A stretch of 23,247 nt of DNA, taken from the NCBI GenBank assembly GCA_046336655.1, contig JBKDGH010000141.1, positions 1 to 23,247 of the forward strand. The letters are read 5' to 3'. The stretch comes from CANGTU01 sp046336655 (GTDB lineage Bacteria > Bacteroidota > Bacteroidia > Flavobacteriales_D > Sanyastnellaceae). The notes beneath the pieces were generated by a model, which was not told where the DNA came from, did no database searches, and saw only the letters and a list, made by a program, of their open reading frames with translations. How positions within the stretch are numbered: position 1 is the stretch's first letter; every line of letters starts with the position of its first letter. The position numbers and the translations under genes were made by a program. This document shows, in pieces, positions 14,587 through 22,278 of the stretch.

Positions 14587-14619
14587 AATCTCTTAATCGA
14601 GATTGTAACCTATTTACAA
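14587..14619. promoter_or_regulatory. Two inverted repeats between cas9 and the tracrRNA
   Basis: AATCTC-TTAATC-GAGATT (14587-14604) and TTGTAA-CCTAT-TTACAA (14603-14619) are adjacent, nearly touching perfect inverted repeats in the region that must hold the cas9 promoter. They could be operators or a hairpin in the cas9 leader. I could not find a full -33/-7 pair for cas9. Confidence 0.4.
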
Positions 14620-14639
14620 AGTGAAATTTTTCAATTTAG

Positions 14640-14672
14640 TTGGTGAATCTAAAAAATATTCTAATACATTTG
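14640..14672 (+). promoter_or_regulatory. Promoter of the tracrRNA
   Basis: TTG at 14640-14642 and a perfect -7 box TACATTTG at 14665-14672 lie 22 nt apart. The predicted start of transcription, 4-6 nt later, coincides with the first base of the anti-repeat at 14676. Confidence 0.65.
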
Positions 14673-14675
14673 TCC

Positions 14676-14751
14676 TGTTATCTATCCACAACAAGGCTAT
14701 ATGCCGAAGGTGTTTACCTGTTAGTCCCGTCTCGGCGGGACTTGTTTTTTT
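14676..14751 (+). ncRNA. tracrRNA of the type II-C system
   Basis: TGTTATCTATCCACAAC (14676-14692) is complementary to the first 17 bases of the CRISPR repeat at 15 of 17 positions, with a two-base internal mismatch. It is followed by a short hairpin (GGC-TATAT-GCC, 14695-14705), a second one (AGGT-GTTT-ACCT, 14708-14719) and a terminator hairpin (AGTCCCG 14723-14729 with CGGGACT 14736-14742) plus seven T residues at 14745-14751. Anti-repeat, nexus-like hairpins and terminator in this order are the layout of tracrRNAs. It would be about 75 nt long, pair with each crRNA repeat and load Cas9. It lies divergent from and about 120 bp upstream of cas9, a usual place for II-C. Confidence 0.88.
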
Positions 14752-15274
14752 CTGTCTACTCAGGAAAAGATCTATTCAGCAAGTGATGTTCCGAAATCTT
14801 GATCAGTTCTATGCTCAAAATTTTTAGGTGTGGCCTGTCGAATAATGGCCTTCAAGATCTTTCTAAAATTTGAATACTTGGCAGCTCTCAATTTGCAATA
14901 CTGATTATTCAAGAGTGCAATGAAATTTCCATTTAGTATCATGGCTTGGTTGACTATAGACCGGTAAAACAGATTCGCATTCGAATCTGAAATCAACGAT
15001 TGTAATGTTATCCTTTTCCTCGAAATCGCCATCACGATTCTTCAGTGCTAGATGTGAGCAGCAGCGCAACTTCAATCAGGATACCCTTCACCCCAGCCAG
15101 GTTATCTAGTTTAAAGCCTTTAGTACTCAGTATCAATCCCCCCAAAAACCCACCGCTCAGGATAGGTTATCTAGTATCTAGCTTCTAGTATCTAGCATCT
15201 TAAAAATCTACTTATCAACCATCCCCGTCACTCCTGCACATAGCCATTAAATTCGCCCTTCCCTACCGCCTGAC
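14752..15274. other. AT-rich gap between tracrRNA and dnaE
   Basis: This stretch of about 520 bases holds no gene I can support. A minus-strand frame from 15035 to 14772 (87 residues, MMAISRKRITLQSLISDSNA...) starts with GTG and has no recognised motif, so I treat it as doubtful. The right half contains short tandem and direct repeats (see 15168-15202) and must include the dnaE promoter, but no clear TTG / TAnnTTTG pair was found. Confidence 0.5.
15168..15202. repeat. Heptamer tandem repeat (TATCTAG type)
   Basis: Five 7-bp units run TATCTAG, TATCTAG, CTTCTAG, TATCTAG, CATCTTA. A further GGTTATCTAGT copy lies at 15100-15110, exactly 65 bp before the GGTTATCTAGT that begins this tract at 15165, and both are preceded by CACC/CAG-rich sequence, so a larger imperfect duplication is possible. 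Confidence 0.7.
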
Positions 15275-18200
15275 ATGATTCTCATTTTTGACACCGAAAC
15301 CACCGGTCTGCCGCAGAACTACAATGCTCTGCTGACCGATTTCAATAACTGGCCCCGCGTGGTCCAGATCGCCTGGCAACTCCACGAACCTTCCGGAAAA
15401 CTCGTATCGCAGGGCAACCGCATCGTGCGGCCTGACGGCTTCTCCATTCCTTACAATGCGGAAAAGGTGCACGGCATCTCGACCGACCGCGCAATGCGCG
15501 ATGGACTGCCACTCGCGGATGTCATGGCAGAGTTTCTGGCAGATGTGGCGAAAGCAACTACCATCTCCGGACACAACATCGAGTTCGACCTCAATATCAC
15601 CGGATGCGAACTGCTTCGCCTCGGACAAGAGAACGTGCTTCCGGCGAAAAAAATCATTGATACCAAGGAAGTCTCTACAGACTTCTGCGCGCTGCCTGGC
15701 GGCAAGGGTGGGCGATTCAAATGGCCCACACTCACTGAACTGCACACTAAACTCTTCGGAGTGCCTTTCGCCGAGGCGCACGATGCGGCCTATGACGTGG
15801 ATGCCACGGCGCGGTGTTTCTTCGGACTGGTATCCCAGCGCGTTGTAGCTCTGCCTGGCACAACGCCTGAAAGCGTTGTCTACGAAGCACCCGTGCTGAG
15901 TGGTGGCAACTTCAGCACTCCGGATGAACCGGAAGTGGTAGTCGATATCCCCCCTGCTCCCGCGCAGGTGGTGGAAACGCAACCCTTCGTTCACCTCCAT
16001 GTGCATTCGCAGTATTCTATTCTGCAATCCACCATTGATGTGGAAGATCTGGTAAAGGCCACCAAGAAATCCGGCGCTCCCGCGGTAGCCATTACCGACC
16101 ACGGCAATATGATGGCTGCCTTTCAATTTGTCACAGCAGCCAACAAACACGAAGTCAAAGCCATCGTGGGCTGCGAAGTGAACCTCTGCCGCGACCGCCT
16201 CGACAAAAGCAATAAGGACGACGGTTATCAGACCGTGCTTCTTGCCAAAAACAAAGAAGGGTATCACAATCTGGCATTGCTGTCATCCATCGCATACACG
16301 GAAGGTTTTTATTACGTGCCGCGCATTGACCGCAATGCAATTCTAGCCCACAAGGAACATCTCATTGCATCTACGGGTGGACTCTGGGGCGAAGTGCCCT
16401 GGCTGATTCTCAATGTGGGTGAAGAGAAAGCCGAAGAAGCCTTTGTATGGTGGAAGGACCACTTCGGGGATGATTTTTACGGCCAAATTATGCGTCACGG
16501 CATCGATGAAGAAGAGGTGGTGAACCGCGTGATTCTTCGTCTGTGTGAAAAATACGGCGTGAAGTATTTCGCTTCTAACAACGCGTACTATACCGACAGA
16601 CTGGAAGCCGGTGCGCAGGATGCCCTGCTGTGCGTGAAAGAAAGCGAGCCTGTTTCCAAGCCGAAAAAATACATTGGCAAGCGCGGCCGTGAATTCCGTT
16701 TCGGATTGCCCAACGATGAGTTTTACCTCAAGTCCGACGCGGAGATGTCCGCCCTCTTCAGCGATATGCCCGAAGCGCTGGCATGCACCATTGAAATAGC
16801 CGAGAAGTGCGAAAGCTATTCCCTCAAGCGCGATGTGCTGCTGCCGAAATTCGATATTCCCGAGGCCTTCCAGCATGCGGAGGACGCAGAAGACGGCGGC
16901 AAGCGCGGTGAAAACGCCTACCTGCGTCACCTTACTTATGAGGGCGCCAAAAAACGCTACGGCACAATCACCCATGAGATTGAAGAGAGCCTCGACTTTG
17001 AGCTCGCCACCATCGAGCGCACCGGCTATCCCGGTTACTTCCTCATCGTGCAGGACTTCTGCAATGAGGCGCGGAAGATGGGCGTATCGGTGGGGCCCGG
17101 ACGCGGATCAGCCGCCGGTTCGGCCGTGGCGTATTGCATTGGAATCACGAACGTAGATCCAATCCGTTACGACCTCCTGTTTGAGCGCTTCCTCAATCCG
17201 GAGCGCGTGAGCATGCCCGATATCGATATTGACTTTGATGACGAAGGCCGTGACAAAGTGATTGAATATGTGCGCAACAAATACTCGCGCAATGCGGTGG
17301 CGCAGATCATCACTTACGGCACCATGGCGGGAAAGTCATCCATCAAGGACTCCGCACGCGTGTTTGAACTGCCGCTGGCGCAGAGTGATGCACTCAGCAA
17401 ATTCGTGCCTGCCAGCGGATCACTGATGGAAGTGATTCATCTCGAAGACAAGGAGCTGAACGCGAAAATGAGCGGCGATGATCTCGCTCTCGCACGCAAC
17501 CTGCGCGAAGCAGTGAAGCACAGCGACGAGCAGCGTAAGGTGGTAGAAATGGCAGCGCGACTCGAAGGCTCCATTCGCAACACCGGCATCCACGCCTGCG
17601 GGGTAATCATTACACCAGATGACATCACGCGCTATGTGCCCGTGGCTACTGCCAAGGATACGGACATGTGGTGCACACAGTTCGACAATGCCGTGGTGGA
17701 AAGCGCCGGACTGCTCAAGATGGACTTCCTCGGGCTGAAGACGCTCACACTCATCAAAGACACCGTGCGCATCGTGAAAGAGCGCAGTGGCATTGAGCTC
17801 GACCCCGACAATTTTCCACTGGAAGATACAGCCACTTACGAGCTCTTTCAGCGCGGCGATACAGTAGGCATCTTCCAATACGAAAGTGCCGGAATGCAGA
17901 AGTATATGCGGGAGCTCAAGCCCACCGTGTTCGATGACCTCATCGCGATGAACGCGCTGTACCGTCCGGGCCCGCTGGAATACATCCCCACCTTCATCCG
18001 ACGCAAACACGGTCAGGAGGAGATCACTTACGACCTGCCGGAAATGGAGGAATACCTCAAGGAAACCTATGGGGTAACCGTGTACCAGGAGCAGGTGATG
18101 CTGCTCTCGCAGAAGCTCGCCGGATTCACCAAGGGTGAGGCCGACGTACTGCGTAAGGCGATGGGTAAAAAGCAGAAGGACGTGCTCGACAAAATGAAGG

Positions 18201-19546
18201 GCAAGTTCATTGAAGGTGCGATTGCCAAAGGCCATCCGGCTGATCCGCTCGAAAAGATATGGACCGACTGGGAAGCGTTTGCATCCTATGCATTCAACAA
18301 ATCGCACTCCACGTGCTATGCCTGGATCGGCTATCAGACGGCCTATCTGAAAGCCAACTATCCTGCGGAATACATGGCTGCCGTGCTGAGCAATAACCTC
18401 GGCGACATCAAGTCAGTGACCTTCTTCATGCAGGAGTGCAAGCGCATGCACATCCCCGTGCTCAGTCCGGATGTGAATGAATCGCTCGCTGCGTTTTCGG
18501 TAAATAAAAAAGGTGAAATCCGGTTCGGACTGGCAGCCGTGAAAGGTGTGGGAGAAAACGCTGTGGAAAGCATCATCAGCGAACGCAAGACCGGACCTTA
18601 TACTTCGCTGTTCGATTTTCTCCGCCGCGTGGATGCGCGCACTGCCAACAAAAGGGTGCTGGAGAGCCTTGTGCTCAGCGGTGCGCTCGACTCCTTCGGT
18701 CATCAGCGCTCATCCTATTTCGAGGCGGACGGAAAGAGCGATACATTCATTGAAACCCTTTCGAAGTACGCAAATGCCACCCGCGAAGACAAACAGAGTT
18801 CGCAGGCTTCTTTGTTTGGTGACACCGCAGACGATCTCATACCCGAACCACAATTCCCGCAAGCATTGCCTTGGGATACCCTCACTCAGCTGAACAAGGA
18901 AAAAGAAGTGGTTGGCATGTTCATCAGCGGCCATCCGCTGGATGATTTCTCACTGGATATTAAAAGCTTCTGCTACGACGGTGGACTTTCCGCACTCAAA
19001 GATCTCAACAGCACGGCCAAGGGCTTTGAGTACAAATTCGCAGGTGTGGTGCGCAATGCAGAGCACAAGATGACGAAGACGGGCAAACCGTTTGGAACCT
19101 TTGTGCTGGAGGATTATGACGATTCCTTCGAATTCATCCTTTTCGGAGATGATTACCTGCGGTTCAAGTCGCTCCTCCAGACAGGCTATTACCTCTTTGT
19201 TGCAGGCAAGGTGCAGCCTCGCGCATTCGGACAGCAGCAGGGAGAACTCGAGTTCAAGGTTCTGCGCATTGAACTGTTGGCAGATATCCGCGAAAAACTA
19301 GGTAAGTTCCTGGACATCCGGGTGGACGTCAACAGTCTGAACGACGCGCTGATTGCGCAACTGGAAAAAGGACTCAAAAGCCCCGGAGGAAAAACCCAGG
19401 TGCGATTCCGCCTGATGGAAGGCACCATGGAAATTGTAGCACCCTCAGGAGCCTACAACAAAGTGGCCGTGAGCAATGAAATGATGGACGAACTCGCGCG
19501 CATTCCGGAAATTGAAGTGCGGCTGGCAGAAGGCAAGGCAGATTAA
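15275..19546 (+). CDS. dnaE: DNA polymerase III alpha subunit with fused N-terminal 3'-5' exonuclease
   Basis: The 1423-residue protein is the replicative polymerase. Residues 1-185 form a DnaQ-type exonuclease: Exo I DTETTG (Asp6, Glu8), Exo II SGHNIEFD (Asp105), Exo III HDAAYD (His169, Asp174). After a proline-rich linker (about 210-235) comes the PHP domain, HLHVHSQYSILQSTI and AITDHGNM, whose metal-binding histidines look intact. The polymerase core has GPGRGSAAGS (about 608) and the catalytic PDIDIDF (about 648-654), then NTGIHACGVIIT. The helix-hairpin-helix region (GLAAVKGVGENAVESI, about 1088-1103) and an OB fold (FAGVVRNAEHKMTKTGKPFG) follow. Polymerase and proofreading in one chain removes the need for a separate epsilon subunit, as in many Bacteroidota. 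The stop overlaps the opposite-strand ferredoxin stop by 4 nt. Confidence 0.96.
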   Translation: MILIFDTETTGLPQNYNALLTDFNNWPRVVQIAWQLHEPSGKLVSQGNRIVRPDGFSIPYNAEKVHGISTDRAMRDGLPLADVMAEFLADVAKATTISGHNIEFDLNITGCELLRLGQENVLPAKKIIDTKEVSTDFCALPGGKGGRFKWPTLTELHTKLFGVPFAEAHDAAYDVDATARCFFGLVSQRVVALPGTTPESVVYEAPVLSGGNFSTPDEPEVVVDIPPAPAQVVETQPFVHLHVHSQYSILQSTIDVEDLVKATKKSGAPAVAITDHGNMMAAFQFVTAANKHEVKAIVGCEVNLCRDRLDKSNKDDGYQTVLLAKNKEGYHNLALLSSIAYTEGFYYVPRIDRNAILAHKEHLIASTGGLWGEVPWLILNVGEEKAEEAFVWWKDHFGDDFYGQIMRHGIDEEEVVNRVILRLCEKYGVKYFASNNAYYTDRLEAGAQDALLCVKESEPVSKPKKYIGKRGREFRFGLPNDEFYLKSDAEMSALFSDMPEALACTIEIAEKCESYSLKRDVLLPKFDIPEAFQHAEDAEDGGKRGENAYLRHLTYEGAKKRYGTITHEIEESLDFELATIERTGYPGYFLIVQDFCNEARKMGVSVGPGRGSAAGSAVAYCIGITNVDPIRYDLLFERFLNPERVSMPDIDIDFDDEGRDKVIEYVRNKYSRNAVAQIITYGTMAGKSSIKDSARVFELPLAQSDALSKFVPASGSLMEVIHLEDKELNAKMSGDDLALARNLREAVKHSDEQRKVVEMAARLEGSIRNTGIHACGVIITPDDITRYVPVATAKDTDMWCTQFDNAVVESAGLLKMDFLGLKTLTLIKDTVRIVKERSGIELDPDNFPLEDTATYELFQRGDTVGIFQYESAGMQKYMRELKPTVFDDLIAMNALYRPGPLEYIPTFIRRKHGQEEITYDLPEMEEYLKETYGVTVYQEQVMLLSQKLAGFTKGEADVLRKAMGKKQKDVLDKMKGKFIEGAIAKGHPADPLEKIWTDWEAFASYAFNKSHSTCYAWIGYQTAYLKANYPAEYMAAVLSNNLGDIKSVTFFMQECKRMHIPVLSPDVNESLAAFSVNKKGEIRFGLAAVKGVGENAVESIISERKTGPYTSLFDFLRRVDARTANKRVLESLVLSGALDSFGHQRSSYFEADGKSDTFIETLSKYANATREDKQSSQASLFGDTADDLIPEPQFPQALPWDTLTQLNKEKEVVGMFISGHPLDDFSLDIKSFCYDGGLSALKDLNSTAKGFEYKFAGVVRNAEHKMTKTGKPFGTFVLEDYDDSFEFILFGDDYLRFKSLLQTGYYLFVAGKVQPRAFGQQQGELEFKVLRIELLADIREKLGKFLDIRVDVNSLNDALIAQLEKGLKSPGGKTQVRFRLMEGTMEIVAPSGAYNKVAVSNEMMDELARIPEIEVRLAEGKAD

Positions 19547-19893
19547 AGGTGCATGAACTCCTTTTTCTTCAGAAGCTGCTCTTTGGATTCGCGGTGGTCG
19601 GGATCGTCCACGCAGCAATCTACCGGACATACTGCGGCACATTGCGGCTCATCGTGAAAGCCTACGCACTCGGTGCACTTGTCCGTTACGATGTAATACA
19701 CATCCATGCTCACCGGATTCTGAGATGAATCAGAATCCACCTCATTTCCGCCCGAAAGTGGTGTGATGATTCCGCGAAGGCCTGTGCCATCGGAATACTT
19801 CCACTCCGCACCGCCTTCATAGATCGCGTGGTTCGGACATTCTGGTTCGCATGCACCGCAGTTGATGCATTCGTCGGTGATCATGATTGCCAT
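19543..19893 (-). CDS. Dicluster 2[4Fe-4S] ferredoxin
   Basis: From the ATG at 19893 the protein has 116 residues. It begins MAIMITDECINCGACEPECP, with Cys9, Cys12, Cys15 and Cys19 as the first cluster motif (CxxCxxCxxxCP). The second motif is CTECVGFHDEPQCAAVCPVD, where a longer loop separates the second and third cysteines, as in Chromatium-type ferredoxins. An insert of about 40 residues lies between the motifs. It is a cytoplasmic electron carrier. The longer frame from 19935 (MHAKLGETSKRFII) lies across the promoter region and is not favoured. It diverges from the acyl-CoA reductase gene, a neighbour that often occurs with it in Bacteroidota. Its partner enzyme is not known. Confidence 0.9.
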   Translation of the reverse strand: MAIMITDECINCGACEPECPNHAIYEGGAEWKYSDGTGLRGIITPLSGGNEVDSDSSQNPVSMDVYYIVTDKCTECVGFHDEPQCAAVCPVDCCVDDPDHRESKEQLLKKKEFMHL

Positions 19894-19920
19894 AATAATG
19901 AAGCGCTTTGAGGTCTCCCC

Positions 19921-19940
19921 TAATTTTGCATGCAAAAGTA
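19921..19940. promoter_or_regulatory. Face-to-face -7 boxes of two divergent genes
   Basis: TAATTTTG (19921-19928, plus) and TACTTTTG (19940-19933, minus) are both perfect TAnnTTTG boxes joined by CATG, and the core TTTTGCATGCAAAA (19924-19937) is a perfect 14-bp palindrome. The plus box would serve the acyl-CoA reductase at 19957, the minus box the ferredoxin at 19893. No good -33 elements were seen for either. The two promoters could exclude each other, or the palindrome could bind a regulator. Confidence 0.55.
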
Positions 19941-19956
19941 AGCAGGAGAATAGTCC

Positions 19957-21033
19957 ATGATGATGATGTCGCTACAACAACGCATAACCGCCTTTGTTCA
20001 ACTCGGTCACGGCCTCCGGGCACTGGCTGCATCGCCCGATTGGCCGGGCTTTGCCTGCGGACTCACCCGTGAGGAGTTTGATCAGGTACGCTCGCTCATG
20101 GACACCGTCAAGGCCCGAAATGGCTGGTTTACGCCTGAAGCGGTGGTACAATCCTTCGCCGCATGGGGCGAAAACCTTCGCGAAGAGCCCCTGCGTCAAT
20201 GGCTCTCCGTGTACCAATTGCCCGAAATCCAGGAATCCCCTGCTACCGTGGCCGTGATCTGCGCAGGCAATATTCCCATGGTTGGTTTCCATGATGTGCT
20301 GAGCATTCTGATCACGGGACACCGGGCCCTGATCAAGTACTCGTCGGATGACGATGTGCTGATACCCGCAGTGCTGCAACTGCTCGTGCGCATTGAGCCG
20401 GGCTTTGCCCCGATGATTGCGTGGGCGGAAGGGAAGCTTCACAACTTTGACGCGGTTATTGCCACAGGCAGCACGAACACCTCTCGCTATTTCCACCAAT
20501 ACTTCTCTGCGTATCCGCACATCATCCGCAAGGGGCGCACGAGTGTTGCCGTGCTCACCGGCGATGAAACGGAAGAAGAACTGCTCGGGCTCGGACGGGA
20601 TATTTTCGACTACTATGGACTGGGATGCCGCAGTGTGAGCAAGATGTACGTGCCAAGAGGCTATGCGCTCGACACCTTTTTCAAGGGCATATTCTCCTAC
20701 AGCGGGGTGGTGAATCACAACAAATACGCGAACAACTACGACTACAACAAGGCGGTCTGGCTGCTCAACAATGAAAATCTCCTCGACAACGGATTTATTC
20801 TGCTGAAAGAAGACACCCGTGTGGCCTCGCCCACCGGCAGTTTGTACTACGAATACTACGATGATCTCAATGCACTGGAGGCTTCACTGGAAGCGCAGAG
20901 CGAGGCCTTGCAGTGCATCATTTCCCGCAACCACGTGCCGTTCGGACAGTCGCAGGCGCCCGGATTGGCGGACTATGCAGATGGTGTGGACACCATTGCC
21001 TTTCTGCAGTCCCTGCGCGTTGCAGCACGCTGA
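19957..21033 (+). CDS. LuxC-like acyl-CoA reductase
   Basis: The 358-residue protein matches the LuxC acyl-CoA reductase family (aldehyde dehydrogenase fold). A nucleotide-binding stretch VAVICAGNIPMVGFHDVLSI starts near residue 98, ITGHRALIKYSSDD and VIATGSTNTSRYF follow, and the catalytic cysteine is Cys224 in DYYGLGCRSVSKMYVP. It would reduce an acyl-thioester to an aldehyde using NADPH; the physiological substrate is unknown, and no luxD or luxE genes are beside it, so bioluminescence is not implied. Four ATG codons in a row (19957-19968) make the exact start uncertain by up to three residues. It diverges from the ferredoxin gene and shares a promoter region with it. Confidence 0.85.
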   Translation: MMMMSLQQRITAFVQLGHGLRALAASPDWPGFACGLTREEFDQVRSLMDTVKARNGWFTPEAVVQSFAAWGENLREEPLRQWLSVYQLPEIQESPATVAVICAGNIPMVGFHDVLSILITGHRALIKYSSDDDVLIPAVLQLLVRIEPGFAPMIAWAEGKLHNFDAVIATGSTNTSRYFHQYFSAYPHIIRKGRTSVAVLTGDETEEELLGLGRDIFDYYGLGCRSVSKMYVPRGYALDTFFKGIFSYSGVVNHNKYANNYDYNKAVWLLNNENLLDNGFILLKEDTRVASPTGSLYYEYYDDLNALEASLEAQSEALQCIISRNHVPFGQSQAPGLADYADGVDTIAFLQSLRVAAR

Positions 21034-21117
21034 AGTGCAAGAATTGCCCGCTTTTGCCCCGCGGGATTGGGATGAACGGTGCGTGTGAGGGCCTTTCCGG
21101 GTGTATTTTCGCACACT

Positions 21118-22245
21118 ATGACAATGAGCCGGTATTTTCTTATTGCTTTTTCTGCCGCCGTGGTGCTCGCAGCCTGTGAGACAGAAGTGGACCTGAACGC
21201 TCCGTACAAGAGCACCACCGTGGTATTCGGATTGCTCGATCCGACTGCGGATACCCAGTGGGTCAAGGTCAACAAAACCTTTTTAGGAGAAGGAAATAAC
21301 CTGGAGTACGCGCTGATCCGCGACAGCTCGGAGTACGACTTCTCAGAATTCAACAGGCTCGTGGTAGAACAACTGGAGAACGGCAATGTGGTGGCCGAAT
21401 ATGAGTTGATTGAAAAAGAGATCTCCAACAAAGACATCAACGGCATTTTCTACGGACCTGAACAAACGGTGTACTTCTTTGAGACACCGCAGTCGGGACT
21501 CAACCAGGACGCCACCTATCGCATAGTATGTGACTTCCACAACCGTCCGGATGTGACTGCCACCACGAACATTGTGAAGTCCGGCTCAGTATCATTTCAG
21601 ATTCCACAACCGGGGTCAGCGCTCATCCTGGCTCAAACCACTGGCGGAGGACAGAGCGTGAATTACAATGACAATGTGACGGTGAAGTGGAGTCCGATTG
21701 AGAACGCCGAACTGTATGATTTTGCATTGCGCTTTTTCTACAAGGAAAAGAAGTACACCAATGCCCAGCACACAGAACTCGTATCAGAAGAAAGCAAATT
21801 TATGGATTGGACTATTGGTCAGTTCACCAGTGAGAATCTGATCAATCAGGGCGGATTTCTGACACTTCAGTTTAACGCCAAGCCATTCTTCTCCTTTTTA
21901 GGAAATAAACTTACCGCTGACCCGACTATTGTGCGTGAGATCGGTACTTACGACGGCACCCGCACACGTTGTTTTGAAATCCGCATGGCGCTGGCGAATG
22001 AAGAGCTTCGCACGTATTTCGAAGTGAACTCACCGGTTACCGGAGTGATTCAGGAGCGTCCGACCTACACCAATGTAGTAGGGGGACTCGGCTTGTTTGC
22101 TTCGCGCAGCGGCGCACAGGTGGAAAATCTCGCATTGGTGAGCTCCAATCAGAATGGCAACCTCATTGCACTGGTGCTTGGAGAGTACACCAACGATCTT
22201 GGATTCTGCGATCCGAATCCGGTAAGTCCTTATACGTGTGATTAA
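21118..22245 (+). CDS. DUF4249 lipoprotein
   Basis: From the ATG at 21118 the product has 375 residues. The signal peptide ends with FSAAVVLAAC (Cys20), a clear lipobox. The body begins ETEVDLNAPYKSTTVVFGLLDPTADTQWVKVNKTFLGEGN, the signature of DUF4249, a Bacteroidota surface lipoprotein family often placed beside TonB-dependent receptors. It has immunoglobulin-like strands with repeats of the type TVKWSPIENAELYDFALRFFY (a fibronectin-like 'y.v.W..v.ga..Y.v...' pattern). A longer frame from a GTG at 21079 is not favoured, because a signal peptide starts only at the later ATG. No TonB gene is visible in the window. Role unknown. Confidence 0.85.
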   Translation: MTMSRYFLIAFSAAVVLAACETEVDLNAPYKSTTVVFGLLDPTADTQWVKVNKTFLGEGNNLEYALIRDSSEYDFSEFNRLVVEQLENGNVVAEYELIEKEISNKDINGIFYGPEQTVYFFETPQSGLNQDATYRIVCDFHNRPDVTATTNIVKSGSVSFQIPQPGSALILAQTTGGGQSVNYNDNVTVKWSPIENAELYDFALRFFYKEKKYTNAQHTELVSEESKFMDWTIGQFTSENLINQGGFLTLQFNAKPFFSFLGNKLTADPTIVREIGTYDGTRTRCFEIRMALANEELRTYFEVNSPVTGVIQERPTYTNVVGGLGLFASRSGAQVENLALVSSNQNGNLIALVLGEYTNDLGFCDPNPVSPYTCD

Positions 22246-22278
22246 AACGCTCTGAGCGCGGGGGATTCAGGCGAGGAA

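Noticed and set aside
14772..15035. 87-codon minus-strand frame between the tracrRNA and dnaE
   Set aside because: No recognised family, GTG start, no promoter seen; AT-rich sequence. Kept only as a remark in the intergenic entry.
15263..16267. 334-codon minus-strand frame opposite the dnaE start
   Set aside because: It is a shadow of the dnaE reading frame; the plus strand encodes clear exonuclease motifs there.
19972..20718. 248-codon minus-strand frame opposite the acyl-CoA reductase
   Set aside because: Shadow of a gene with strong family motifs on the plus strand.
19957..21033. Bioluminescence operon suggested by a LuxC-like gene
   Set aside because: No luxA, luxB, luxD or luxE neighbours; LuxC-like reductases occur widely in Bacteroidota without light production.
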